From contig NZ_QICB01000003.1 of assembly GCF_003725295.1 (NCBI RefSeq), positions 186,001 through 250,000 on the forward strand: a DNA stretch of 64,000 bases, in the 5' to 3' direction. This stretch comes from Slackia faecicanis. Its GTDB lineage: Bacteria > Actinomycetota > Coriobacteriia > Coriobacteriales > Eggerthellaceae. Position 1 is the first letter of the stretch. The number at the start of each line of letters is the position of its first letter. The notes under the pieces were generated by a model. That model was not told where the DNA came from. It was given only the letters and a program-made list of their open reading frames with translations, and ran no database searches. The position numbers and the translations under genes are program-made. This document shows positions 53,526-62,160 of the stretch, piece after piece.

Positions 53526-54278
53526 CTACGAAAACGCCATGCAGAACGCGTCCAGCAGCAAGATCGCGTCGTGATGGGCCATGCGGTCGACCTCTTCGGC
53601 GACAGCATCGCTGCCGGCGACGCCCGACAGCTCCAGCGCGATGCGCAAAGGCTCGCCTTCGCCCGTCTTCGCGCGGGCCGCGTCCACGGCGGCGGAGATG
53701 CGCTTCGCGAGCGCCGAGGCGTCATCGCACAGGACGCGAGGCACCGAAGGATCGGTCTTGTCGTCAGGGCCCACGATATGCGCCAGCAGCATGTCCGCAT
53801 CGGGCGGCACGAGCAGGGTTTCGGCGCTGACCATCTTGGAACGGGGGTTGGTGGCCATGGCGAGATTCGACATGTACGACGCCACCTTGCGCGTGAAGCC
53901 CTCGGTGCCGAACAGGCACACGGCGTGGTGCTCGAGCACGTCGGCCGCGCGCGCGAAGCCCATGTAGGCGCGCTCTTCCACCTGGGGCTTGTCCATCCAG
54001 GCATTGTGCAGGTTACGCAGGATGGCGTACGTGTTCACGCCGGCGATGCCGTCGGGAACCAGGCCCATGTTCAGCTGGAACTTGCGCAGCGCGCCTTCGG
54101 TGTAGGCGCCGAAGGTTCCGCTGACGCCGCCGCATGCGAACCCGAGGGCCCCCAGGGCCGTCTGCAAAGCCTCGACGTCTTTGCCCGCGAAATTGGGAGT
54201 GCGCAGGTACAGCAGGCGCTCGCCCAGCTCGAACTGGTCGCCTTCCTTATCCTGCCTGTGGATGGTCTCAGAAATCAT
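53526..54278 (-). CDS. peptidoglycan-binding protein with unassigned C-terminal domain
   Basis: A 250-residue protein without a signal peptide. Residues about 30-95 form a PG_binding_1 domain (DVEALQTALGALGFACGGVSGTFGAYTEGALRKFQLNMGLVPDGIAG). The rest (about 100-250) is not a family I recognise; it includes a region with LVPPDADMLLAHIVGP and an Ala-rich end with EEVDRMAHHDAILLLDAF. CwlM-like proteins pair such binding repeats with an amidase fold, and this may be a divergent relative. It lies 16 bases after the polyprenyl synthase gene with a weak ribosome-binding site, so is probably coupled to it. Confidence 0.75.
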   Translation of the reverse strand: MISETIHRQDKEGDQFELGERLLYLRTPNFAGKDVEALQTALGALGFACGGVSGTFGAYTEGALRKFQLNMGLVPDGIAGVNTYAILRNLHNAWMDKPQVEERAYMGFARAADVLEHHAVCLFGTEGFTRKVASYMSNLAMATNPRSKMVSAETLLVPPDADMLLAHIVGPDDKTDPSVPRVLCDDASALAKRISAAVDAARAKTGEGEPLRIALELSGVAGSDAVAEEVDRMAHHDAILLLDAFCMAFS

Positions 54279-54294
54279 CGTTCGATCACGCTTT

Positions 54295-55365
54295 CTACTT
54301 CAGGCGGTTCACGAAATAGTCCGCCATGGAAATCAGCAGGTCACGAGCGGGGCTGGCCTCGAGCATGTCCATCAGGCGAACCTTGGAGACGCTCGTCAGG
54401 CTTTCCGCGTAGCTGCGCGCGTATTCGACCGAGCCGCTTTCGCGCATGATGCCGACCGCCTCGGCCAGAAGGTCTTTGTCGGTCGTCTTGGCGGAAAGAA
54501 TCTCGATCAGGCGTTCGCGCTTCGGGGAATTCTGCAGCGCATGCACCACCATGAGCGTGCGCTTGCCTTCGGTGATGTCGCTGCAGTAGTCCTTGCCCAC
54601 CACGTCGGCGTCGCCTTCGATGTTGAGCAGGTCGTCTTGGATCTGGAACGCCAAGCCGGTATCGAGGCCGTAGTTGCGCAGGGCCTCGATTTCGGCCTCG
54701 GAGCCGCCGCCGATGATGGCGCCGATCGCCAGAGGCACCGCGCCGGAGTAATGGGCGGTCTTATGCGTGGCCATGACCAGATAGTCTTCGGGGGTGATGT
54801 CGTAGCGTTCGTCGCGCGCCCAGCCAAGATCGAGCGCCTGACCCTCCACCGTGCGGCGCGTCATCTCGATCAGCTCGCCCACCACGCGCACCTTCACGGA
54901 GTCGCTCAGGACGGGGTCTTTGATGACGCTGCCGTTGACCAGCGACAATGCAAGATCGCCCGCGTTGATGGCGATGCCCAGGCCCTGCGTCAGATGCAGG
55001 CAGGGCTCGCCGCGGCGCAGCGTGGCCTCGTCGGCGATGTCGTCGTGGATCAAAGCCGCGGTGTGGAAGTGCTCGATCGCGGATGCGGCGGAAACCGCCA
55101 GGCGGACGTCGCCGCCCACGGCGAGGCACGACGCGAAGCAGATCAGCGGACGATGGCGCTTGCCGCCATTCTGGCTATAAGAGAACAGAGGATCGTAGAG
55201 ATACTTGTCCATGTCGGCATGCGTGCCGCGCGGAATGTAGGTGTTCACCAGCTCGCCGACCACGCCCGCATAGGAATCGAGATATTCCTCGAACGTCGTC
55301 GGAGGATTCTCGATCGCCTCGAAAAGCTGCTCCATGCTTGCATTTCTCAATTCGGCTGCCGTCAT
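54295..55365 (-). CDS. polyprenyl diphosphate synthase
   Basis: A 356-residue trans-isoprenyl diphosphate synthase. The first Asp-rich motif is HDDIAD and the second QIQDDLLNIEGD, with GGKRHRP and THKTAHYSG segments typical of the family. It makes an isoprenoid chain for quinones or related lipids; chain length cannot be told. The start at 55365 (ATG after GGAAAGGG and GAGG) is the best of several; a later ATG at 55335 is possible. The open frame continues far upstream through the tRNA-Leu region, which is not coding. Confidence 0.92.
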   Translation of the reverse strand: MTAAELRNASMEQLFEAIENPPTTFEEYLDSYAGVVGELVNTYIPRGTHADMDKYLYDPLFSYSQNGGKRHRPLICFASCLAVGGDVRLAVSAASAIEHFHTAALIHDDIADEATLRRGEPCLHLTQGLGIAINAGDLALSLVNGSVIKDPVLSDSVKVRVVGELIEMTRRTVEGQALDLGWARDERYDITPEDYLVMATHKTAHYSGAVPLAIGAIIGGGSEAEIEALRNYGLDTGLAFQIQDDLLNIEGDADVVGKDYCSDITEGKRTLMVVHALQNSPKRERLIEILSAKTTDKDLLAEAVGIMRESGSVEYARSYAESLTSVSKVRLMDMLEASPARDLLISMADYFVNRLK

Positions 55366-55542
55366 ACCTCGCAACCCTTTCCATCGTCTGTCCTGCTTTC
55401 GGCCCGATCCGGCGAACGGGCCTTCGCGCGCCGCATGGCTGCGTTCCTCGCGGAAAGGGCGGACCCTTCCGCGAACAAGCAACGCCGCGGGCGTCGTATG
55501 GGCCTTCGCCGTGACGCGAAGGCGCTGGAACCGGTTCCTATA

Positions 55543-55581
55543 CGGCCCGGTCGGCCGTTCTTGGTAGGAGCGGTGGGACTC
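55543..55581 (-). repeat. duplicated tRNA-Leu 3' end, distal copy
   Basis: 39 bases identical to 55731-55769. They contain the last 20 bases of tRNA-Leu including CCA, plus 19 bases of downstream flank. The two copies are 188 bases apart, the pattern left by a site-specific integration event or tandem duplication. The surrounding 55366-55749 region holds no gene. Confidence 0.85.
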
Positions 55582-55630
55582 CCGCGTCCGCTGCGCGAAC
55601 GCTCTTCCCCTCGGGCTGAAGCCCTCGGGC

Positions 55631-55675
55631 GAATTCCTGAAAACCGTCCACAGGACGGTTTTCTTGACGGAATTC
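55631..55675 (-). terminator. hairpin between tRNA-Leu and its duplicated end
   Basis: A perfect AAAACCGTCC / GGACGGTTTT stem with a three-base loop is enclosed by outer GAATTCC / GGAATTC arms. It lies about 75 bases after the tRNA-Leu gene and probably ends its transcript. Confidence 0.7.
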
Positions 55676-55730
55676 CACCTTATCGGTTCGAGCCCCTCGC
55701 GCCGATGCTCTCCGTCACTCAATTCCCATG

Positions 55731-55769
55731 CGGCCCGGTCGGCCGTTCTTGGTAGGAGCGGTGGGACTC
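55731..55769 (-). repeat. duplicated tRNA-Leu 3' end, tRNA-proximal copy
   Basis: This is the intact copy, forming the real 3' end and flank of the tRNA-Leu gene. It is identical over 39 bases to 55543-55581. Confidence 0.85.
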
Positions 55770-55833
55770 GAACCCACAAGACCGAAGTCGGAAGATTTTA
55801 AGTCTCCTGCGTATGCCATTTCGCCACGCTCCC
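55750..55833 (-). tRNA. tRNA-Leu (UAA)
   Basis: A class II tRNA on the minus strand. The acceptor GGGAGCG pairs with CGCTCCT, the anticodon loop CTTAAAA gives UAA, the variable arm is long (around CCGACTTCGG), the T-arm is TGTGG GTTCGAG CCACC-like, and CCA is encoded. Confidence 0.9.
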
Positions 55834-55915
55834 GCATATGCGGCTGTGCATCCGGACGCACAGCTTTCAATGATAGCAAAAGCGGTTTTAGCTCGCGCGA
55901 AGCCATGAAACGAAC

Positions 55916-56872
55916 TTATTCGGCCGATTGGCGGGCGGCGTCGAGCACGATGCCCATCAGGATGTCGCTTTCGCTTGCCGTGAAGCCGTCGACGCCGGCC
56001 AGCTCCATGACGACGTCCAAGATGAGCGCGCCCGCGGGAAACACGCCGGCTCGTTTGGGCTGGATGCCCGGCACCTGCATGCGCTCGGCGAGCGGCATGC
56101 GGCCGAGACGCTCTTTGACGCCGTCGAACTGTTCCCTGCTCACGCGGGCCTTGTGCACCTTCGACGAATCGTAGGGCACGAGCGCATCGCGCACGGCCAC
56201 CACCGACGTCGGCGTGCCCGCCACCGCCACCAGGCGGTCGACGTGCAGGTCGGCCTGGGCGAAGAAAGGCGCGAGCGTCTCTGCAGCCCACGCGCGCGCT
56301 TCGGCGTATTCGGCCTCGCTCGGCGGATCGCCGTGCAAGAAGCGCTCCGTCATGCGGCGGCATCCCACGTCGAACGAATGAAACGCGCGCATGGACACCT
56401 CGGGCACCAAGGCTCCCGCGGGCGCGTCGGCGCGGCCGATCGCGAGCTCGGTCGACCCTCCCCCGATATCGGCGAACAGCAGGTTTTCTCCGCGAAAATC
56501 GTTCGATGCGCCGAGAAACGACAGCTCGGCCTCGCGGCGCCCGGGAATGACCGAAAGGTCGATGCCCACGGCATGGAGGCGCTCGACGAATTCATCGGCG
56601 TTTTCGGCATCGCGGCTCGCGCTGGTGGCCAGGGCCGTCACGCGGTCGACCGGCGTCTGCGCGCCGCATTCGTCGATGATTTCTTTATAGGAAGCGATTA
56701 CGTCCACGGTGCGCTCGATCGATTCGACGGCAAGGCGGCCCGTGGCGTCCACGCCCATGCCGAGATCGGTGATCGTGCTGCGCCTCACCGCCGTATGCAC
56801 GCCCGAAGCGTCCACGTCGGCCACCAGAAGGCGGCTCGTTACCGTTCCGATATCGATAGCGGCGATACGCAT
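55916..56872 (-). CDS. Ppx/GppA-family exopolyphosphatase
   Basis: A 318-residue protein of the actin-like ASKHA fold. MRIAAIDIGTVTSRLLVADV holds the first phosphate loop and LLFADIGGGSTELAIG the second. The C-terminal catalytic extension of long Ppx is absent, so it belongs to the short single-domain group that hydrolyses polyphosphate and/or pppGpp. The ATG has AGAGGAATCC. It lies 23 bases downstream of the DivIC-like gene, so the two are probably one operon. Confidence 0.92.
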   Translation of the reverse strand: MRIAAIDIGTVTSRLLVADVDASGVHTAVRRSTITDLGMGVDATGRLAVESIERTVDVIASYKEIIDECGAQTPVDRVTALATSASRDAENADEFVERLHAVGIDLSVIPGRREAELSFLGASNDFRGENLLFADIGGGSTELAIGRADAPAGALVPEVSMRAFHSFDVGCRRMTERFLHGDPPSEAEYAEARAWAAETLAPFFAQADLHVDRLVAVAGTPTSVVAVRDALVPYDSSKVHKARVSREQFDGVKERLGRMPLAERMQVPGIQPKRAGVFPAGALILDVVMELAGVDGFTASESDILMGIVLDAARQSAE

Positions 56873-56895
56873 GGTGGATTCCTCTCGTTAGGGCC

Positions 56896-58023
56896 CTACG
56901 ACGTCTGCGCGCCGTCGGCGGGCTGCTGGCCTGCCGAAACGTCGCTCACATTGGACATGTCGGTGTTTTCGGGCATGACTTTGGCGGGGTCGACATAGCC
57001 GAACAGCACGTCGAGCATGGGCGAATACCACGTTTCGGGAGCAGGAACGCTGCCGCTTTTGACCTGGGCGATCAGCTCGTCCTGCGCGGTTCCCTTCTCG
57101 TTGCCCAGGCCGCGAACGACACCTGCCACCTGGCCGTCGTAGACCCAGCCGAGCTCTTTGTGCGCGGCGTCTTCGATGCCTTCGTCGGTCTTGAGATATT
57201 CGATTTGGCTTTCGATGGCCTCGTTGCGCGCCGAAAGGGCGTCGTATTCGGCCTGCAGGCGCGACTGCTCGCGGGTTTCCAGGTAATAGGTCTGGGCCGC
57301 GGGGTACAGCAAGACCAGCGCGAAGATAAAACATGCCGCCGCGCCGGCCAAAACGGCGAGCGGCGGAGCGGATGCGCGCGGAGCCTTGGCGCTGCGCGTG
57401 GACGAGCGACGCGGGTCGCCCGAAACGGCGCGGCCCGATTCCAGGTCGGAAAAAGCGCGCTTGTGCGCCCTGCCCATTTCGCCCTTGTACACCGCGGCGC
57501 GCGAAGCGTGCGGCGAAGGGGCCGGCTCGTCGGAGCCGAACTGCTTGAAGAACAGGCGGTCGGCCTTCTGCTTGGTCTTGGCACGGCGCTTGTCGTAAGA
57601 ACGCTGGGCACGCGACGAGCTTTCCTTCGAGCGGTCGGCAGACGGCTCGTATGCCTCGAGCGCCGGGCGCGATTCGTACGAACGATCAGACGCATCGGCA
57701 CGCACGCGCGACGACGCGAGAGACGCGACACGCTGCGAAGGCTGGGGGTCGCCCGCCAGGCGAAGCTCGCGAGACGGACGCGACAGCGTGGGCAACGATG
57801 CCGACGACGTGCGAGCGCCATAGGTGGAAGAAGCATAGCCGCCCATGCCCGCCGAAGAACGCGGGGCCGCGACGTCGAGCGAGGCATAGCGCCCCTGGCC
57901 GGGCGCGTAGGGATCGCCTGCCGCGCGGGCCATTTCGTTGACGGCCGGACGGGAATAACGAGACGACGCCATGCGTCGGGCGTCGTCGAACGGGATGATA
58001 TTGGCGTTGCCGCTTCTTGCCAT
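56896..58023 (-). CDS. DivIC/FtsB-like septum formation initiator
   Basis: A 375-residue protein. The first 220 residues are a disordered cytoplasmic region rich in Arg, Ser, Ala and Tyr. One transmembrane helix (221-243) and a coiled coil (244-280, LQAEYDALSARNEAIESQIEYLK) follow. The ELGWVYDGQ segment (about 289-299) resembles the post-coiled-coil part of DivIC, which joins FtsL and the division complex. The N-terminal extension is far longer than in E. coli FtsB. The ATG at 58023 has AAGGAG at a rather long spacing. Confidence 0.88.
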   Translation of the reverse strand: MARSGNANIIPFDDARRMASSRYSRPAVNEMARAAGDPYAPGQGRYASLDVAAPRSSAGMGGYASSTYGARTSSASLPTLSRPSRELRLAGDPQPSQRVASLASSRVRADASDRSYESRPALEAYEPSADRSKESSSRAQRSYDKRRAKTKQKADRLFFKQFGSDEPAPSPHASRAAVYKGEMGRAHKRAFSDLESGRAVSGDPRRSSTRSAKAPRASAPPLAVLAGAAACFIFALVLLYPAAQTYYLETREQSRLQAEYDALSARNEAIESQIEYLKTDEGIEDAAHKELGWVYDGQVAGVVRGLGNEKGTAQDELIAQVKSGSVPAPETWYSPMLDVLFGYVDPAKVMPENTDMSNVSDVSAGQQPADGAQTS

Positions 58024-58171
58024 GAAGAACTGCGCTCCTTGGGGGCAGAGGTGGTGCATTTCGGTGGTGCGTGTGCGATGCGCTGTTAGAGCTGTTGGCA
58101 TAGTATCACAACGGCCCCGGGCGCTTTCATGCGCAGGCGAACATCACGACGACACCACGCCCGCTCAGACG

Positions 58172-58200
58172 AACGGCCCCGGTGCGATACCGGGGCCGTT
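58172..58200 (-). terminator. hairpin after the ArcD-like gene
   Basis: A perfect 12-bp stem AACGGCCCCGGT / ACCGGGGCCGTT with a five-base loop, about 109 bases after the stop. It is followed by only a short T tract, and the adjoining 58201-58308 holds no gene. Confidence 0.65.
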
Positions 58201-58308
58201 CGTGAAAAACCGCTCTCTTGCTTCGTCCGCGCGTCCCGCTTTCGCGATGCCGCCCGAAGCGGGCCTTCCCGAAAGCCTTGAAACCGCGAACCCTTCGATG
58301 CCGAAGCC

Positions 58309-59778
58309 TTAGATGACGCTGATCTGGCCGGTGAAGATCATGACGAGGCTCACCACGAAGAAGATCACGATGGCGGCCGCAAGCACCTTGTCGGCGACGT
58401 TGGGCAGGATGGCCTGGCCGCGCTCCTTCTGGCCGTACAGGTACAGCAGGATGCCGGGCGCAAACAGAATCGTGGTGATCATGAGGCCCGTCAGGCCGCC
58501 TGCGTAGATGAGGAACAGGCTGTAGAACAGGCCTACGAAACCGATGACGCGATAGAGCCACACGGTGGCCTTGCTCTCGCCCGCGAAGCCGTCCTTCTTC
58601 ACGGCGCACACGAACAGGTAGCACGTGCTGAAGAAGTACGGAATCAAGATCATAGAAACCGAAACGCCGTAGAAGAACTGATAGGTCTGCTCCGAGAACA
58701 GAATGATGACCAGGAACGCCTGGACGATCAGGCAGGTGATGGTGCAGGTGACGACAGGTGCGCCGTTCTTGTTCTTCTTCGCGAAGATTTTCGGGAACAC
58801 GCCCTGCTCGGCGGCCTCATGCGGGCACTCGGACGCGATGATCGTGTAGCCCAGCATGGCGCCCAGAAGCGACAGCGCGACGCCCAGGTTCACCAGCGCG
58901 GCGCCCCAGGGACCGACGACGGCCTCGAGCACTCCCGCCATGGACGGGTTGGGCAGCGCGGCCAGCTCGGCGCGCGGCATGACGCCCATGGAAAGGATGG
59001 ACACGATCAGGTAGATGGCGAGGATGCCGCAGAACGCGATGATGGTCGCACGGCCGACGTCTTTGCTGCGCTTGGCGCGGCCGGAAATGGCCACGGCGCC
59101 TTCGATGCCCAGGAAGATCCAGATGCTCACGCCGACGGTGCCGACGATCTGGTCCCACAGGGCGGGGCCGTCGGGTTCGCCCCAGAAGTTCTCCATGAAG
59201 ATGGCGGGATCGAAGTTCATCGAGAAGATGATCGCCACGATGGCCACGAACAGCGGGACCAGCTTGGCGATGGTGGTGATGATGTTGATGCTCGCAGCCT
59301 CTTTCACGCCGCGGCAGACCAACGCCCAGCACACCCAGACGATCAGCGAGGCGCCGATCACCGACACGAGGTTATTGCCCTCGCCGAACACGGGGAAGAA
59401 AAACGACAGGCTGGCGAACAGCAGCGTGGTGTAGGAGACCGTTGCCAGAAGAGCGCTGATCCAGTAGCCGTACGCCGAGGTGAAGCCCATGAACTCGCCG
59501 AATCCCGCGCGGGCGTAGCTGTAGATGCCGCCGGTAAGCTCGGGCTTGAACTTGTTCAGGGCGTAGAAGCACATCATCAGGCAGAACACGCCGATGCCGC
59601 ACACGAGCCAACCGATGAGCACCGCGCCCGTGTTTGCCCCTGCCGCCGCCATATCGCCCGCCATCGTGAAGACGCCGCCGCCGATGACGGCCGTGATCAC
59701 CGCTGCGATAAGGTGAGGAAGTGAGAGTCCGTTAGGGTCGTTGACCTGGTCGGTGCGGCCTGATGCGAGGTTCGACAT
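58309..59778 (-). CDS. arcD: APC-family arginine/ornithine-type antiporter
   Basis: A 489-residue membrane transporter with about twelve to thirteen helices of the basic amino acid/polyamine antiporter (APA) family. The APC consensus VITAVIGGGVFTMAGDMAAAGANTGAVLIGW is at the N-terminus, followed by GGIYSYARAGFGEFMGFTSAYGYWI. The pattern fits ArcD-like antiporters that exchange arginine for ornithine; arginine deiminase metabolism is common in Eggerthellaceae. The ATG at 59778 has GCAGGTTGTC. No arcA/B/C genes are nearby, so the symbol is tentative. Confidence 0.82.
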   Translation of the reverse strand: MSNLASGRTDQVNDPNGLSLPHLIAAVITAVIGGGVFTMAGDMAAAGANTGAVLIGWLVCGIGVFCLMMCFYALNKFKPELTGGIYSYARAGFGEFMGFTSAYGYWISALLATVSYTTLLFASLSFFFPVFGEGNNLVSVIGASLIVWVCWALVCRGVKEAASINIITTIAKLVPLFVAIVAIIFSMNFDPAIFMENFWGEPDGPALWDQIVGTVGVSIWIFLGIEGAVAISGRAKRSKDVGRATIIAFCGILAIYLIVSILSMGVMPRAELAALPNPSMAGVLEAVVGPWGAALVNLGVALSLLGAMLGYTIIASECPHEAAEQGVFPKIFAKKNKNGAPVVTCTITCLIVQAFLVIILFSEQTYQFFYGVSVSMILIPYFFSTCYLFVCAVKKDGFAGESKATVWLYRVIGFVGLFYSLFLIYAGGLTGLMITTILFAPGILLYLYGQKERGQAILPNVADKVLAAAIVIFFVVSLVMIFTGQISVI

Positions 59779-59985
59779 GACAACCTGCTTTCTTCTGGGA
59801 ACCCGTGATCGCGGAAGACAACCCGCGACGCTCACGAACAGGATACCCCCAAAACGTCTCCAAATGATCAACACAATGTCGGCGCCTGATTCATTTTCGT
59901 GCAAACGTGATGATAATTTTCAAAAAATTCCTGCTCAACGATGCCGAATGCGAACAAAAAATAATTTTTTACAAAACGGCACCGA

Positions 59986-60021
59986 AAGGAAAGGGAGACG
60001 CCGACGCACCTCCCTTTCCTT
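59986..60021 (-). terminator. terminator of the leucine-rich-repeat gene
   Basis: AAGGAAAGGGAG pairs with CTCCCTTTCCTT across a 12-base loop, followed by TTCGG. A symmetrical AT-rich tract lies beyond (59956-59971). Confidence 0.75.
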
Positions 60022-60024
60022 CTC

Positions 60025-61980
60025 TTACAGCGCGAAACGCGACCGCGACGTCGCCCGCGCGCCCTGCGCATCGTTTTTCCGACGATGCTCTTCCATGAGA
60101 TACAGCACGCAATCGGCGCGGTTGCACGAGCGCAGAAGCTCGATCTGCTCGTCGAACGATTCGTCGTCGATGAAACCTGCCGCAAGCAATGCCGACACCT
60201 CGTCGCGTTCGCCGTCGCGGGCCACGCGCATCCGGGCCTCCGCCGCACGCTCGCGCAGACGCTCGACCAGCGCGTCGCGCACCTGGGCCGACGGAGCATG
60301 GGGATCGGCGATGCGGTGGATGATCGCGCCCAGGCGGTCGGGCAGGTTCTTGCCCGAAAGCAGCAGCTCGTCGTACGCGTCGTAATCGAACGGCACGCCG
60401 CCGTCTGCGGACGCGTCGATGAAGCAGCTCAGAAGCTGGTCGGCCGACACATGGACCGTGGATCCCGTGCGCTCGAGACGGCATGCCGCGTACTCGAAAC
60501 ACCCTTCGCCGATGCTCGTCACGCTGCGCGGCACGGACACGGGCGCGGAAAACAGGCGCGAGCAGAAGCAATGCGCTCCGATTCTGCGAAGCCCCTCGGA
60601 AAGCACGAGGCGCTCGGTGCCGCGGCAGGCGTTGTCGCGCTCGATCGCGCGCACCGTCGCAGGGATCGAAAGCGTGGCGGGCGCATACGGCAAGGCGCGC
60701 ACCCCGATGCGCACGAGCGGGCGGCCCTCCACTTCGCTCGGAAGGGAGAGCGACCGGCGCACAGGCGGCGCCGGGGCCTTGATGGCCGCAGACGGCGCCA
60801 GGTCGGCCATGCCCGCATGGCGCACGGCGGCCGCCTCGGCGAAGCGCTTGGAGATGGACTTCGGAGCGGCAGGGCCCGCCACCAGAACGGCGCCTTCCTC
60901 GTCGAAATCGTAGAAGCATTCGTCGTGCTCGACCACGCGCTCGCTCGCCAGGCGCACGCCGCGGGCATGAAGCGGGGCGACCGCCGGGGCCTCGTCGGGA
61001 AAGATCCACACGGCATCGTCCCATTCGCGGGCGGCCACGCGCGCAAGCGAAGCGGGGGCATGTACCACGTCGGGCTGCGCGCAGCCCGCGCAAAACGCCG
61101 AGGGCCCTATCTCTTCGACGCCCTGCGGCACCGTCATGCGCTCGGCGTAAGGGGGCGCGGCGAACACGAGGCGCGCTCCCCCGTTGTCGAACAGGCTTCC
61201 TTCGCGCGCGCAATAGCGCTCGTTGCGCGGGTCCACGGAATAGGCGCGGCTTCCCAGACGCGGCGAAACGCCCGCCAGATCGCACGGCTGCTCGCCCATG
61301 TGCTCGAGACCTGCGCCCAGATGGATGCAGCCTGCCGACACCGCCGAGAACGCCGAGGCGTCGATGCGCTTCACCGTGTCGGGAATCGCCAGCAACCGCA
61401 CGCCCACGCCCTGCACGAAACGGCGCGCGAAGGCCTCGGCGGTCACGCGCACGATCGGCACGCCTTCGACCGATGCCGGCAGCACCGCCGTCACGTGATC
61501 GGATCCGAGCGCCTTCGCCAGGCGTTTCAGGTCGAACCCGACCAGGGCGTAGCCGTCGTCTTCGCGACGGACGGCCACGATATCGCTCAGGTCGGACGCG
61601 TCGGCGCCGCCCGATACGTGCGGCGCCAGCACGGCGCTGCTTTCGGGGCGGGCCAGGTCGCTTCCCGCCATGGCGCGGTCGAGCACCGCATCGAGCTCGT
61701 CGCGTTCGATGCCCATGCTGCGGGCGCCCGAATAGATCAGTCCGATTTCTTGCGCGGGCAGCATCTCGTTGGCGGGAGCGCGGCCGTCCGCGCGGGCCGC
61801 CGACACCCATTCCTCATAAGGAAGAAGCTGAGGCGACCACACCTCGCCCTCGCGGGCGCGGGCCGCATCGCGCACGTCGGCCTCGCCCGCGCGCAGGTGG
61901 CGCGGATGGGCCGTGGCCGCGGCGATGAGGTCTTCGACAGGGGTATCCTCGTCTTCGAAAACCAGGAAATCGCACGTCAT
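60025..61980 (-). CDS. BspA-type leucine-rich-repeat protein
   Basis: A 651-residue protein without a signal peptide. Repeated LRR_5/TpLRR units are visible (SVEGVPIVRVTAEAFARRFVQGVGVRLLAIPDTVKRIDASAFS near 190-230; VEGRPLVRIGVRALPYAPATLSIPATVRAIERDNA and SVPRSVTSIGEGCFEYA near 430-490). The last 150 residues (FDYDAYDELLLSGKNLPDRLGAIIHRIADPH, then an Arg/Glu-rich helical tail) resemble a helical ankyrin-like domain. The ATG at 61980 has GGAAGGAG. It is divergent from a VWA/MoxR pair, a pairing that may be functional. No function is known. Confidence 0.78.
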   Translation of the reverse strand: MTCDFLVFEDEDTPVEDLIAAATAHPRHLRAGEADVRDAARAREGEVWSPQLLPYEEWVSAARADGRAPANEMLPAQEIGLIYSGARSMGIERDELDAVLDRAMAGSDLARPESSAVLAPHVSGGADASDLSDIVAVRREDDGYALVGFDLKRLAKALGSDHVTAVLPASVEGVPIVRVTAEAFARRFVQGVGVRLLAIPDTVKRIDASAFSAVSAGCIHLGAGLEHMGEQPCDLAGVSPRLGSRAYSVDPRNERYCAREGSLFDNGGARLVFAAPPYAERMTVPQGVEEIGPSAFCAGCAQPDVVHAPASLARVAAREWDDAVWIFPDEAPAVAPLHARGVRLASERVVEHDECFYDFDEEGAVLVAGPAAPKSISKRFAEAAAVRHAGMADLAPSAAIKAPAPPVRRSLSLPSEVEGRPLVRIGVRALPYAPATLSIPATVRAIERDNACRGTERLVLSEGLRRIGAHCFCSRLFSAPVSVPRSVTSIGEGCFEYAACRLERTGSTVHVSADQLLSCFIDASADGGVPFDYDAYDELLLSGKNLPDRLGAIIHRIADPHAPSAQVRDALVERLRERAAEARMRVARDGERDEVSALLAAGFIDDESFDEQIELLRSCNRADCVLYLMEEHRRKNDAQGARATSRSRFAL

Positions 61981-62034
61981 AGAAGCTCCTTCCCCGAGCG
62001 GAATACGGCTTGGCCGCATTGTCGGCGACGGTTG

Positions 62035-62063
62035 TTTACCGGCGTTTCGCCCCATGCTACACT
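62035..62063 (+). promoter_or_regulatory. promoter of the VWA/MoxR operon
   Basis: -35 TTTACC (62035-62040), 17-base spacer and -10 TACACT (62058-62063), giving a leader of about 90 bases. Confidence 0.6.
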
Positions 62064-62160
62064 GCGCCCTGGAGTTAGGGCAAGCATGCCTGACGGCCCG
62101 GCGTAGCGCGGGAGCAACAGGCGGCATCAAGCCCGCAAACGTCTCTCGATGGGAGCGACC

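Noticed and set aside
55366-55779. Upstream extension of the polyprenyl synthase through the tRNA-Leu gene
   Set aside because: It would translate a tRNA and its duplicated end. The family similarity begins only after 55365.
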